64,000 nucleotides of DNA from Morinoia aosen. Taxonomy: Eukaryota; Arthropoda; Malacostraca; Amphipoda; Talitridae. A program made the translations under genes and the position numbers. Under the pieces are notes generated by a model. It saw nothing but the letters and a program-made list of their open reading frames with translations, was not told the origin of the DNA and made no database searches. Positions 13,801 through 23,300 of this stretch are shown here, piece after piece. Every line of letters begins with the position of its first letter. Positions within the stretch are counted from its first letter, which is position 1. The stretch spans positions 47,698,075 to 47,762,074 of the forward strand of contig CM059564.1 in the NCBI GenBank assembly GCA_030386875.1. The letters are read 5' to 3'.

Positions 13801-16700
13801 TGAAGAACTTAGAATATAATGCTCACACAAATGATTCTTTCAAAAATTTACAAATACTTAAACTTTCGGATCTCTACAAAATCTCCATTTGTAATTTCAT
13901 TTACAAAACATTAATAAATGATGGCGACAATAGCTTAAGACAATTATTAACTGCGCAAACTGGTCATCACGACCATTTAACCCGAAATAGAAGTAAATTC
14001 ATGCTTCATTATTATTCAAAGGCCCGGTCGCAACACAGTATCCTCTTCGTTGAAACCAAAACTTGGAACTCTATACCTGCAGAGATCCGTGAATGTAATT
14101 CGTACAAAGTATTCAAAAGACATCTTGAGTCTCACTTCCTATCAGAATACTAGTCGTGTAAGATCACCGTGTCAAAATCTTGCCTCCTACATGTAACTAA
14201 TGATAATGTCATAATGTAACTTGCCTTGGGTACTATAACCAATCTTCTGTCTGCTCTTGAATCGTTTTATCGAACATACTGTTAAATATAGCTGATTTGA
14301 ATTATATTGTAAAATACAGCATAAAATATCGAGTTAATTATCTCAATGATCAGACTAATGCGAAACTCGGTTAAGTGAACTAGGTTAAACATTTTCGTAC
14401 ACCCTAGAATAACGTGATGGTAGGATGCCCTAGAAGTCGCTGAACTTGTTCGGGCCCACAGGTAGCTATACTCAAATTTGACCATTGTACTAGACTTAAG
14501 AAAAATTCTACCTCTGTATCACCTGTAGTAAATAATTTGTTTAAATTTTTTAAATTGTTTAAATTGTTGCAGATTCTGAGGTACAAGAGCCCTTATACCC
14601 AGGGTCCGCGGCCTGGAACAGATCACTGTGCGCTATCTACCACCTGCAACAGAAGACGCCGCTCGTCGTGTCTATGGAGATGGTCGTGTCTTTCCTGATT
14701 CTCGTCCACCTCTTCATCGAGTTCAAGTTCCTACACTCTGTGAGTACAAGTCTTATTAACACCCTTGTCACATTATTGTAGTATTCCACAACGTTCGTCG
14801 AGTTCAAGTTCTTATACTCCGTGAGTTAATGACTTAATAGACCTTAATCACATAATTATGAGGTTCCACCTCGTACATGTTCGGTTAAACTGCGATTTCG
14901 ATGCGCTTCTTGATGGTTGCTTTTGCTGACTTTGAATTGTGTTGTGTGTTATGACCAGACCATTCAACCTTTATATTCAGTTTACCACCAATGTTTCAGT
15001 CACGTCATTTGTCGAAAGAACTCACTTTTTACGAGCATATAATACATTGGTGTCGTGATTTGGGCTCTATTGGTCGATGTATTGATGTCCTTTTAGTTAA
15101 ACACTCATCTTCGGGCACTACAGAAAGAACGTTACGTTTATTGAGAGACACAAGTCTATCACGTTGTAGACTACCATCACACCTATCACAGAATTCTTTA
15201 CATGTCAATATTAGGTTTGTTGATAAAACTCAACTCTATCCAAATAATTATCACTGCTATCACAGTACTCTAACTTGTAAATATCACGTTAGTTAATAAA
15301 ACTCAACTCTGTTCAGGCTACCATCACAGCTATCACACAACTGTGACAAGTAGATATCACGTTTGTTAATAAAACTCAACTCTATATAGGCTACCATCAC
15401 AACTATGACAGAACTGTGACAAATAGATATCACGTTCACAAACACTTGGCATGTATCAACAGACATCGCTGGCAGTGTGGGACGTGCACCGAGTGAGCAG
15501 ACTCTGTCTCCGCCTGCCCTTCATGGTTATCCTGCTCTTCGGTGCGAGTCTTTGTGACTTCCAACTTGGCTGCAGAAATGTGAGTGTTGTGTACCTTCTA
15601 CCTTATGGAATTTTCAGTGATCCTTTTTGAGTTTTGCCATTTCCCCCTGCGCTAAGACTGAGATTTATTTTTTTGCGCTCCCATGATTTGGGAGAAATTT
15701 AAATGAGTTAATAATTCGTCCATCAGATCCGTTGTGACCAAATTTTTAGCCTTGAAGTCAAATAAATACAGCTGTCTTTAGCGGGTACTACAGTGAAAAT
15801 ATTATGAAATGTCTACCGAAGTTCCGTTGTAAATGAATAAGTTCATGCCACTCACACCCCGTGGAATGAGTCCCAGACGTTTTGCATATCTTTGCAACGA
15901 AACTCATTTTCGTGTTTCAGACCATCATTTGGCTTCTGGGGGTCGTAGCGGTGCTGCTCAGTTGGATCCACGTGGTGCTGACGCTAAACAAAGTGCCGCG
16001 CTTCTCTGGCTTTATGCCGGTCACCCCCGTCCTTTTACTGCGCTACGTCCTTGCAGTCGTGCCTTTACTTCTCTTTCTGTGGGCCTTCGCCCTCGCTTTC
16101 CATCTCCTGTTCTTGGATGCGTTGCCTTTTGAAACGGTGCCGTACTCGCTCATCAAAACCGTCACCTGGTTGTTGGGAGACCTTGGCTACGACGATACTT
16201 TTAGGAACGATGATTCTCCACTTGCGTATCCAGTCCTTTCTAATATTCTGTTTGTAGTGTTCATCATATGCATTGGCGGTCTAGTGCTCAATTTCATCAT
16301 TGGGCATCCAACTGAAAAGCTCTTTGAGCTCAGGAAAGAAGATGACTTGAACCGTGCGGTTGCGCACTTGCACATCCACCTCATCATCGACGAGTGTGTG
16401 CCAAGCTGGAGACGTCGGTATGCTCTGTCTCATGGAGTGATCACGAACACAACGCGTGCATCTTTGTACGTCAGCTCTGAAATGCTGCAGTCTTATCTGC
16501 AGGGTAAAGAAATACAAACCCGTGACGTTGAAAAACTAGAGGAGGCAGTTACGGATATTCAGAATAAATTGAATTCCATCCTCGAGACTCTCGAAGTTCT
16601 GAATGGCCCGAAGGTCCACAGGCACGACCAGTCTGCCGACACCTGCTCTACCTTCCATCCGCGACCGTATCTTCGTTATCAAAATACGATTGATGCTTGA
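1790..16700 (+). CDS. Gene 1: TRPA-like ankyrin-repeat cation channel, 10 exons
   Basis: Join of 1790-1854, 2600-4319, 5042-5232, 6379-6731, 7354-8020, 8313-8420, 12229-12386, 14573-14739, 15463-15579 and 15921-16700. This gives 1441 codons with no internal stop. Ankyrin repeats span about residues 101-640, a linker and pre-S1 region about 659-999, and six membrane segments follow, with S1 from about 1007 and S6 at 1283-1310. The pore motif GDLGYDDTF starts at 1268. A predicted coiled coil near the C-terminus fits tetramer assembly. TRPA channels are plasma-membrane cation channels that sense heat, irritants or mechanical stimuli; the actual stimulus cannot be read from sequence. Pore and pre-S1 motifs (HPL...L.HKL..WL, GDLGY, YPVLSN) mark the TRPA family. 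Which arthropod subfamily (painless, pyrexia, other) is unresolved. Introns 1, 3, 4, 5 and 9 hold little that I recognise. Confidence 0.88.
1855..2599 (+). other. Gene 1 intron 1 with a short degenerate tandem repeat
   Basis: The intron begins GTCAGA and ends TTTTTCCAG. Between about 1905 and 2045 a motif around GAACAAGAATTCCTTAACTC recurs two to three times with decay. Nothing else is recognisable. Confidence 0.55.
2600..4319 (+). CDS. Gene 1 exon 2: ankyrin-repeat domain
   Basis: This 1720-nt exon starts after TTTTTCCAG and ends at a GTACGTG donor in phase 0. It encodes most of the ankyrin array, with helix motifs TVLHVAVEH, TPLHYMV, SALHLAARE, TPLHFAAQSG, TALMLAAKGG, SLLHLAVTM, TPLHLAARAG, TAIHLAAEMG and HPLHLCAGNG. 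Ankyrin arrays in TRPA channels form the cytosolic N-terminal scaffold. The frame continues 24 nt past the donor to a stop at 4341-4343, so intron retention would give an ankyrin-only product. Confidence 0.9.
4870..5045 (+). repeat. 34-bp minisatellite ending at the exon 3 acceptor
   Basis: About five units of roughly 34 bp carry the core TGGGTGCATGATTGCCTC followed by GTCCAG or GTCAG. The AG dinucleotides fall at about 4905, 4940, 4974, 5008 and 5041, spacing 33-35. The last is the real acceptor of exon 3, and the first exon bases (GTGGGG) continue the unit. The array therefore copies the 3' splice site. Confidence 0.8.
5042..5232 (+). CDS. Gene 1 exon 3: last ankyrin repeat
   Basis: The exon begins GTGGGGGAGAAT after CAG at 5041 and ends before GTGAGTC in phase 2 (191 nt). 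It encodes 63 residues including NGQYPVDRAF and EEFAVRLHRYMKKCL. It aligns with exon 3 of gene 2 (GNYPVDLAF...VRMHRYFKASL) and of gene 3 (GRYPVDEAY...VRLHGYFKECL). Confidence 0.88.
5233..6378 (+). other. Gene 1 intron 3 with a possible poison exon
   Basis: The intron is AT-rich with no gene or transposon that I recognise. A 55-nt segment at 6126-6180 is framed by a pyrimidine tract plus CACAG and by GTGAGT. In the exon 3 reading phase it reaches a TGA after four codons. Confidence 0.45.
6379..6731 (+). CDS. Gene 1 exon 4: linker after the ankyrin array
   Basis: The exon follows TTTCCACAG and ends before GTGAGC in phase 1 (353 nt). It encodes AMIESSWCKAVLDGRYC, a Pro/Asn-rich stretch, then FALLIRTHSRLACEAMDKH and YTPFEYIYYCTEG. 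The LDKH...YTPFE(Y/F)IYY pattern is shared with genes 2 and 3 and resembles the TRPA segment between ankyrin repeats and membrane domain. Confidence 0.88.
7354..8020 (+). CDS. Gene 1 exon 5: low-complexity linker and pre-S1 segment
   Basis: The exon follows GTGCACAG and ends before GTATGT in phase 2 (667 nt). It encodes 222 residues, about twice the length in genes 2 and 3. A Ser/Ala/Thr/Gly/Pro-rich region contains about eight GTNPGAA-type heptads (DNA 7501-7680). It ends with SWCKDHPLQEAVRGGHTQVL, the conserved TRPA pre-S1 motif. The low-complexity part is probably disordered and cytosolic. Confidence 0.87.
7501..7680 (+). repeat. 21-bp in-frame coding minisatellite in gene 1 exon 5
   Basis: About eight copies of a 21-bp unit encode GTNPGAA variants. 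The first three to four copies are nearly identical and later ones diverge (GTNPSVA, GANPGTT, SANPGTA), suggesting recent expansion from the 5' side. Confidence 0.9.
8313..8420 (+). CDS. Gene 1 exon 6: S1 membrane segment
   Basis: This 108-nt exon lies between CTTCTTCAG and GTGAGTT and is in phase 2 on both sides. It encodes SWLLKKFRYARWVLYPYVFM followed by DVLTAAFVYWLQALLW, a hydrophobic S1 helix. Exon 6 of gene 2 has the same length and that of gene 3 is one codon shorter. Confidence 0.88.
8421..12228 (+). other. Gene 1 intron 6, long, with internal direct repeats
   Basis: This 3.8-kb intron contains two related segments in direct orientation, 10853-10998 and 12050-12190. They share TACCATTGGTTGAA and ATATGGAGCGTTTT-type stretches; the second lies just upstream of the exon 7 acceptor. 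TGACACAC/GTGTGTC repeats occur at about 9408-9470. Minus-strand open frames near 9.9-10.6 kb have no recognisable domain. Confidence 0.5.
12229..12386 (+). CDS. Gene 1 exon 7: S1-S2 extracellular loop
   Basis: The 158-nt exon starts after TTGCTTCAG and ends at CAGCTG before GTGAGT, phase 1. It encodes NTRQLEVNFNGVTREQL...YNGSVAV...DLRCATWAA. YNGSV is a possible N-glycosylation site. The Cys before ATW is conserved in gene 3 (HCATW) and gene 2 (NCSSW) and could pair with the Cys in exon 8. Confidence 0.87.
12381..12635 (+). repeat. 24-bp minisatellite made of copies of the exon 7 5' splice site
   Basis: The unit CAAGCTGGTGAGTGTGCCAT plus four bases repeats about eleven times, starting at the real exon 7 donor. 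Nine perfect GTGAGT donors are present at 12387, 12404, 12428 and then mostly every 24 bp, plus two decayed ones. The spacing from the first to the second donor is 17 bp, so all later donors would put exon 8 out of frame. Confidence 0.9.
12830..14153 (+). mobile_element. 5'-truncated non-LTR retrotransposon, reverse transcriptase fragment
   Basis: The segment in gene 1 intron 7, in sense orientation, encodes a LINE-type reverse transcriptase. Motifs in order: NYRPISVLP (from about 12848), LDFRKAFDCVDH, GVPQGSVLGPLL, LFADDSTLS (catalytic FADD), then LGIIIDKHLTF and SPYLQYGIEAWHG. The FADD box and overall pattern suit a Jockey/CR1-like clade. It lacks the endonuclease part and has at least two frameshifts, one near 12910 and one in the A-run near 13785, after which the frame resumes to a stop at 14151-14153. 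It is a dead copy. Confidence 0.85.
14573..14739 (+). CDS. Gene 1 exon 8: loop end and S2
   Basis: The 167-nt exon begins after TTGTTGCAG and ends CTACACTCT before GTGAGT, phase 0. It encodes AAWNRSLCAIYHLQQ, with a conserved glycosylation sequon NRS and Cys, then S2 (VSMEMVVSFLILVHLFIEF). Confidence 0.88.
14720..14850 (+). repeat. Tandem duplication of the exon 8 end and its donor
   Basis: The exon 8 end (TCGAGTTCAAGTTCCTACAC, then GTGAGT at 14740) is repeated about 81 bp downstream as TCGAGTTCAAGTTCTTATAC with another GTGAGT at 14821. A TAG acceptor at 14779-14781 precedes the second copy, making 14782-14820 a 39-nt open, phase 0-0 candidate micro-exon encoding YSTTFVEFKFLYS. Confidence 0.75.
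15170..15445 (+). repeat. About 73-bp tandem repeat in gene 1 intron 8
   Basis: Three to four imperfect units with the core TTAATAAAACTCAACTCT and CTACCATCACA recur with a period near 73 bp. The array ends shortly before exon 9. Confidence 0.75.
15463..15579 (+). CDS. Gene 1 exon 9: S3
   Basis: The 117-nt phase 0-0 exon lies between ATCAACAG and GTGAGTG. It encodes VWDVHRVSRLCLRLPFMVIL and a hydrophobic S3 ending CDFQLGCRN. The HRVSR and CDF.LG motifs recur in gene 3 (HRVSR, CDFALG) and gene 2 (HRLSR, CDFALG). Confidence 0.88.
15921..16700 (+). CDS. Gene 1 exon 10: S4-S6, pore and C-tail
   Basis: The last exon follows CGTGTTTCAG and runs to TGA at 16698-16700 (259 residues). It encodes S4, the LNKVPRFSGFMPVTP S4-S5 linker, S5, a pore loop with GDLGYDDTF, and S6 (YPVLSNILFVVFIICIGGLV...LNFIIG). 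The C-terminal tail has HLHIHLIIDECVP and a heptad-rich stretch near the end (DVEKLEEAVTDIQNKLNSIL), a likely coiled coil. Confidence 0.92.
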   Translation, partial: TIIWLLGVVAVLLSWIHVVLTLNKVPRFSGFMPVTPVLLLRYVLAVVPLLLFLWAFALAFHLLFLDALPFETVPYSLIKTVTWLLGDLGYDDTFRNDDSPLAYPVLSNILFVVFIICIGGLVLNFIIGHPTEKLFELRKEDDLNRAVAHLHIHLIIDECVPSWRRRYALSHGVITNTTRASLYVSSEMLQSYLQGKEIQTRDVEKLEEAVTDIQNKLNSILETLEVLNGPKVHRHDQSADTCSTFHPRPYLRYQNTIDA

Positions 16701-16772
16701 GCGCAGTGGTAGGCCAAACTCGAAAATACATAAGTATGATGCTTAGATTCAGTCGTTAAGGGCGGACTAAAA

Positions 16773-16813
16773 AATAAAAAGGCTACATTAGTGAGTATTT
16801 GATGAATAATAAA
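16773..16813 (+). other. Gene 1 candidate polyadenylation signals
   Basis: Two AATAAA hexamers, at 16773-16778 and 16808-16813, lie 73 and 108 bp after the stop codon. Either could be used. Confidence 0.5.
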
Positions 16814-19800
16814 CTTTTTATAGCTTTTTACAGGCCCTCTTTTTAGAAAATTGGTTTTTCAATAGCTTGAAATTAATATCAATGTTTGACTATCGTGTTT
16901 ATCGCGAATTTAGTGCAATTTAACTTTTACCAAACTTCTAACAAGGTTTTCATAAATGACGGGCACTCATGTATCGGCATGTTAGGCTTATGATTGAAAA
17001 GATCAATATGATAACAATTTTAATGATACTTTACATGTTCATATGATATCTAGGAAAATGAGTTATGAATCTCCGTAATTCATTGTTCAAATGTCTAAGT
17101 CAGAATTTTAGCTTCGTGAACGCATCACTTTCGTGTTTTGCGAATCTTGAACTGGTTTATGTGATCTTCTTCAAGCATCGTTGCAAAATATGTGTACTGT
17201 AGTGTAATGCAGTTGTACTTAAACGTACGCACTGTAATTTACTGTAGTTTTAAACCTTTATTTACATTTCCACCTTTGTACTAAACTTCATTTTTTATGC
17301 CGTTGGCTTATGCTCGCGGGACCTGAGGTCATTTTGCTGCAATCGTGTGCGAATGATGGCCGTTTATTCTTTGTACTTATTCTCTAGACAACCTATGGGT
17401 GCAAAAAATAAATTAGATTAGTTCTGTATAAAACTTGAATTATGCCGTATTCTTTCATAAAATTCCTCTCATTCGTGCTCAGACATCATAAGATATGGAA
17501 CTTTCCTGTCGCAGAACGAAGCAACTTTTCTTTCTATTTTTTCATGTTTAACTGAATGAAAATTTTTCCTTATTAAATTTTGCATGCGTTTTGTCCACGT
17601 TGGTTTTCTTTTCATAAAGTTTCCCTTATATTCATGTAACTCTTTTTGTTTTCATTAAATGATTTCATAATTTTCCTATTTTTCAATACCCTCAACTTAA
17701 CTCTGGTCTCAAATGAGAAAATGATGGGAGACCTCAGTAACTCAACCTTGATATTGTTCTAGCAAATTATTCCTATTCAAACACGGTTCATGAAAAATGA
17801 TACTACTCTTGTATATTTTTTCGCTGACAATTAAATCAAAAACATACACAAGATCAATGTGCATTTATAAAAGAGTTTTAGATTAAACCAAAAAACGTAA
17901 TATTGGCAGGAAAATATCGATGGAGATCTCACGTTTTTTATTTCAAATTAGCTTCCCTCAACAGGTCACGGTGGCAGTGACATGATTATTTTCGCCCTAT
18001 ACGATGCATTTAACCATTACGAAGTGTAACCCCAGGACCATCGCCATCAATAAAAATAAAACAGTATTGAAGCTACGCCTTTCTTCACACATGTGCGAAC
18101 AATGGTTTCATACACTACAACACAATAAATGATAAGGCTGAACATTGCTATCATCCGCTGCTATTAACCAAAACGCATAATTTACATCGTACAGTACACC
18201 AACACGAGCTGTGATACAAGACATAGTTCTTGTAAAGAGATTACATTAATCTAGTCATAAACATAACATCGACCTAGCTTAAAGATAAGAAGGATTTAGC
18301 CACAAAGACGATGTAGATTGAGCCTGATAAAATGTTAATTCATCTTCCTGATAAAAATATTCCATGATTCTGGTTTAATTGGGACATAGAGACCAGTTCT
18401 TGCAATAGTCTTTTGTTTGACACCACACAAACGTTTTCGAATTTGGTTCATTTCATGCAAGTTTCAATTGCACACATGCCTTAACAAATGCAAACAAATA
18501 ACGCAGTTAAGAGAACATAGCTCAGTGCAATCAAGATTTTTAGAATAAACATAATTTATTTTACTGTAGCCATTGCATAGAATTTCTTCGTTTTACTTAG
18601 TGAGGAGGAATGAAAGATGAAACATGCTTAGGAAATAAATTACCCTTATATTGCCCACACCACAAGCATTATACCTTTATTGCATACGAATCCACTTCAA
18701 TTTCAGTTTATATATATACGTGATTATTGTTTATTAAACATTAAATTATGTTTAATTTAATGTTTAATATATACGTGATTATGTTTATTAAACTGACGAA
18801 TCTAGAGCGTCGTGTGCTGATGTTCACCACACACTTCTAATACGTACAACTGGAACAACTATCATATTGCCTGATCCTGCGACGCTCCTAAAGGATACCA
18901 CTAATAGAGCTCGTTTAGAATGGAATAACTGTGCCTGAACTGTCCCACAATTCTGAAATGTTCTAAGAAAGATGACCATTTCAAAGTGCAGCTTGCTGTT
19001 GTGTTGGAATATTGTTTATCAAGATCCCTTATTTGTCTCATGTTCATGCGCTCTTTTAACAGATCGAATTTTATTCGGAAATATTCCTGGGTAGATAGAT
19101 ATTCCAGCACAAATCTAGTTTTGAGTTTGAAAGCAGTTAGAAAAACACACTTAGTGTTTTAAATATAGTATTTAAGCTAATTAAAAACCATGCAAGAAGT
19201 ATTTGAAAACAATTTTCGAATCCGATGCAAAATGATTTCAAGTCATAAACGAAAGGGACTTATTGCTCCAACTCCGGAAATTCGGCCATCAACAGCCTAA
19301 TTCCTTTATTGACAGGCCGGACTGTCTTGCAGGGCGATACGAGCTCTAATAAATCCGTCACTATCTCTTCGATAAGAAACGAAGCGGGAAGTTGAAGACT
19401 TGTTACATGACGACGCAAATGAAAGTTAGTTTTGGGGACATAAATTACGTATACTTTTATCGCTTACAGGCATGAGAACGTTGCGCATTTCAGTGGCTGA
19501 CGTTGTTGAGAAGACACGCTCACGGACTTTAAATTTCCCTGGCCAGAGTGAGTATACAATGTAATCTATACTCGAGTAAGAGGAGTGTCCGTCCGTCTGT
19601 CCGAAGCCAGCCTGCAGTGTGTGATGAGCGTATCTGTGATACAAGCTTCATCAACTCCACAATTTCCAGTGTATTAATCCGTCAGATTCGAGTAGGAATG
19701 AATATCACGTGAATTCTTAGGAACCCGCCTTTTTCATTTCAAATAAAGGCGGGTGGACTAGTACTGTAGTTTTGAATGCGATCCTATCAGCTTTGTTTGA

Positions 19801-20263
19801 GACCGTAGATACTTGTTATTTTAGCGTATGTCGAAATATTAAGTAAACGCACACTTCCCTGTAGTGTAAGAGAAAAATTTTCACGAACAAATTTCCTGTA
19901 GAGAGGGGAAAACCTCCACTGCAAATTTAAACGGAGAATAAAATGATGTGTGAGTAATTTTAATTATTCTGATTTTTTTTTTTTGTATTGTCAGACTTTA
20001 CCTCCCAATGAGCGCTGTGTCTTACAAATTTGATTTACTCACGTGAGCTAAGAGAAAACCCTCACAAGCGTATAAGAATATGTTAGCCAACAACACAAGT
20101 ATAAATAAAATTAAGATCTAAATTCAGACGCAATTGACTGATGGCTGCGACTCACATTTGTGAAACTTAAAATTGCAGTAATTATTCCTTTGTGCTACTT
20201 TCTACACAAGTTGTGAAGTTTCAGAATTAGAGTAAATGTTACTTGGTCTAACTTCGTCCTCAG
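16814..20263. other. Spacer between gene 1 and gene 2, no gene seen
   Basis: AT-rich sequence of about 3.4 kb without a convincing coding region. A short hairpin with the arm TAAACATTAAATT and a duplicated TATACGTGATTA motif lie near 18710-18790, and a CCCGCCTTT/AAAGGCGGG hairpin lies at about 19724-19753. The gene 2 promoter and any noncoding first exon should lie here. Confidence 0.55.
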
Positions 20264-20279
20264 AGCTGCGCTCCCCACG

Positions 20280-20350
20280 ATGGAGGACTACGTCGCCATC
20301 CCCATGGAAGACATGGCTTCCCCAAGTTGTGCCCCAGACAGCGGGGACGG
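20280..20350 (+). CDS. Gene 2 exon 1: N-terminus
   Basis: ATG at 20280 follows a CTCAG acceptor at 20263 and 16 nt of leader. The 71-nt coding part (MEDYVAIPMEDMASPS...) ends before GTGAGTG in phase 2, joining exactly to exon 2 as a Gly codon. Length and phase agree with genes 1 and 3. Confidence 0.72.
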
Positions 20351-23300
20351 GTGAGTGACATTGCGTTATTTTGTGCCATGTTCGTTTGGCATAATTGATT
20401 TAAATGCAGTTTTCATGTCCCGCACGCTTCGTCTGAACGTAATCGAATAACCTCTTGCTTCCATGTTCGGGAGAACTTTTTAGTTTCCATAATAATTTTA
20501 ACGTTTTTGATGGTGCGTGTACTAGAGTTTCCAGTAGTTTCCAGTTGTCACGTTCTTCTTTATTACATTTCTCTAACTTTATTCAACATGACCGGTGTCT
20601 GTGACCTATGAACGTTCACATGATAGTTTTTCCAAGAATTCAGCGTGTTCATAAAAAACACGTTTGAAGGGAGTAACTGTTACGAAGACAAGCTTAGTTA
20701 TTGATACTCAGCTTCGTTGAGACTCGTACGCCCAGTACTCCTATCACTTCAGTGTACGCTTGTGCGCAGGTCGGCAGAAGTTGAAGTGAGTGAACTCGAA
20801 TCTGCCATTCAACGAGCGGACTCGGACCAACTCAACAAAATACTGGCGACACATCCAAATCCCAACGAAGAGATAAGGACGAAAAAGCTGCTCCACAAAC
20901 TAGTGTCTTCAGAGAGGCAAAAAATTACTCAAATCCTGGAAGCTCTAATAACAGTAGTGGATGACGAAACTCTTTTTGAACGCAACAGTGAAGGTAGAAC
21001 TGTTCTTCACGAAGCTGTAGGGTACGACCGATGTCCTTTGTTATTTATTCGAAAGAACCCTGCGACTCTCGATCAAATAGATTTTGACGGCAATACTCCA
21101 GTGAATTACATGACGATGAATGGCAGAAACAAAATCTCTGAAAAGGTCAAGAAATTAATTTCGCCTGAAATAATTAATAAAAAAAACAAAGAATCCCTTT
21201 CGGCAATCCACCTGGCAGCAAGGGAACGTAATCCCGAAATCTTGAAGATTTTCATAGACCTTGGAGGCGATGTGAAGGCCCAAACCGAAGAGCAGTTCAC
21301 TCCTCTTCATATCGCAGCGCAGAGCGGGTCCGTGCAGTGCGTGCAGCATCTTTTGAATGCTGTCACCACTGCCCCCACAGATACTGCTCATCTGGAACAG
21401 TCCTGGAACAGTACCGACCTGGAACAGACCAGGACCAATACCGATCTGGAACAGACCAGGACCAATACCGATCTGGAACAGACCAGGTCCAGTACTAACC
21501 TGGGACAGACCAGGACCAATACCGACCTGGAACAGTCCAGGGCCAATGCCGACCTGGAACAGTACTTGAACATGCGCACAGATGAGGGCTTCACTGCCCT
21601 CATGCTCGCTGCTAAAGAGGGCCATCCCACCACATGCAGGGAGCTGTTGCAAACTGACGTCAGTCTCGCGTTAGAGAACGGAACCACAGCCCTACATCTG
21701 GCTGCCAAGAAAGGTTCTCTGTGTGCGATGAAGTGCTTAGTGGACAGTGTCCTAGAGGCAGACTGCTCTGGCCAAGCCAAAAAAGACAAACTGCCTTTTC
21801 ATGATGAGACTTTCCTCTCCTCGTGTCTTGAGGCTGCGATAAAAGGAAAAGACCAAGAATGTTTTGAGTATCTGCTCACCGTAGCAGAAGAAAAGCCTTT
21901 GACCAGCCGTGCTATCAAGAAACTGGTAGATCTGGGGGCAGAAAGGTCACTCAAGTGTGTACAAAAAATGACCGAACATCCTGAGTTTCACGCAGGTTTA
22001 ACGAATTACATCGATAAAAAAGGTAACAGCCTTCTCCACATTGCAATTATGCAGAGAAGTTATGTCACTGCTAAGTCTTTGTTTGCAATTGTTGGACTGA
22101 AGAAATTTAACAAAAATAAAGACGGAGACTCTGTTCTGCACTTGCTAGCACGTCACCCCGACAAGCGCTTCACTTTCGGCTCCGAAGACTTTAATGAGTT
22201 CATTAAACAGCTGTCGTTTGGGTCACGTGAGCTCGTGAACTCCCGCAACAAAGAAGGCAACACTCCTCTCCATCTGGCATGTCGGCATGGCAATGCTGGT
22301 CTCGTTAAGGAGCTGCTGCACAAAGAACCGAACTTGACTTTGACGGCAAAATGTGGCAAGACTGCGCTGCACTTCGCGGCTGAGTATGGCCAAGTACAAT
22401 GCTTGAAGATGCTCCTCCAAATCGTCAAGACAAATGAGATGGAAAAATATTTTGAAATGACACCCCGCCTATTGCACCTGGCAGTCAGTAAAGGACATGT
22501 GGAGTGTTGTCTTCTGCTGCTGGACAAGGCTTCGGTAAGTTATGCCAGATATCAACATTTGAAACTTTTTTGTGATCTGTCTTGATCTCTGAATATTCAG
22601 CTTGATTTCTGTCGTTTACTTTGCTGAACATTTCCATCCAGGCCAATAAATTTCTGATCAAACTGTTTTCCTTTGATAGATGACCATGTATGAGCTGTAT
22701 AAAACTCTCGACGTCGGGGGTTGTTAGTTCAGATTAGTGAGCCAAATGGAGTACAAAAACTACTGAGCAGCCCTGCTGATTCAACAATTTCAAAAATGAA
22801 ATCTGTTGCTGGACTATTTCAAAGTTCATCTACTCTATAAAAATTCGAGCTACACAAACAGTTACAGATGACTACCACATGATGAAAACAAGTCCGCTGT
22901 CTCATTGCTTTACTGAAAATGCGATCAAGCCTCATTGCGTTACTCTACAACGAAATACAAAGCAAGAAAGCACCCCATTAGGTACGCTATACGAGCACCT
23001 TTAAAAGCCTGAAATATTCGATTTATTTTCTTTGCGTGTGAACGAATGTTGAACATAACTTTTCCAACAGGCGGCAGGGAGAACTGAAGCAGTTCTAAAG
23101 ACCGGCGACAAAAAAGGCAATTACCCAGTAGACCTGGCGTTCGAAAACAAGCACTCGCAACTCTTCCGTGTGCTGTTGTCTAAGATGGAGCCTGGGGAGC
23201 AAGATGAAGAGTTCTTTGTGCGGATGCACCGATATTTCAAAGCAAGCCTCAAGAACGTCCTTAAAAATAGGTGAGCATTTCAAAAATAACAACGTAGAAT

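Noticed and set aside
21155-21789. Minus-strand open frames opposite gene 2 exon 2
   Set aside because: They are shadows of the ankyrin exon and its 27-bp repeat.
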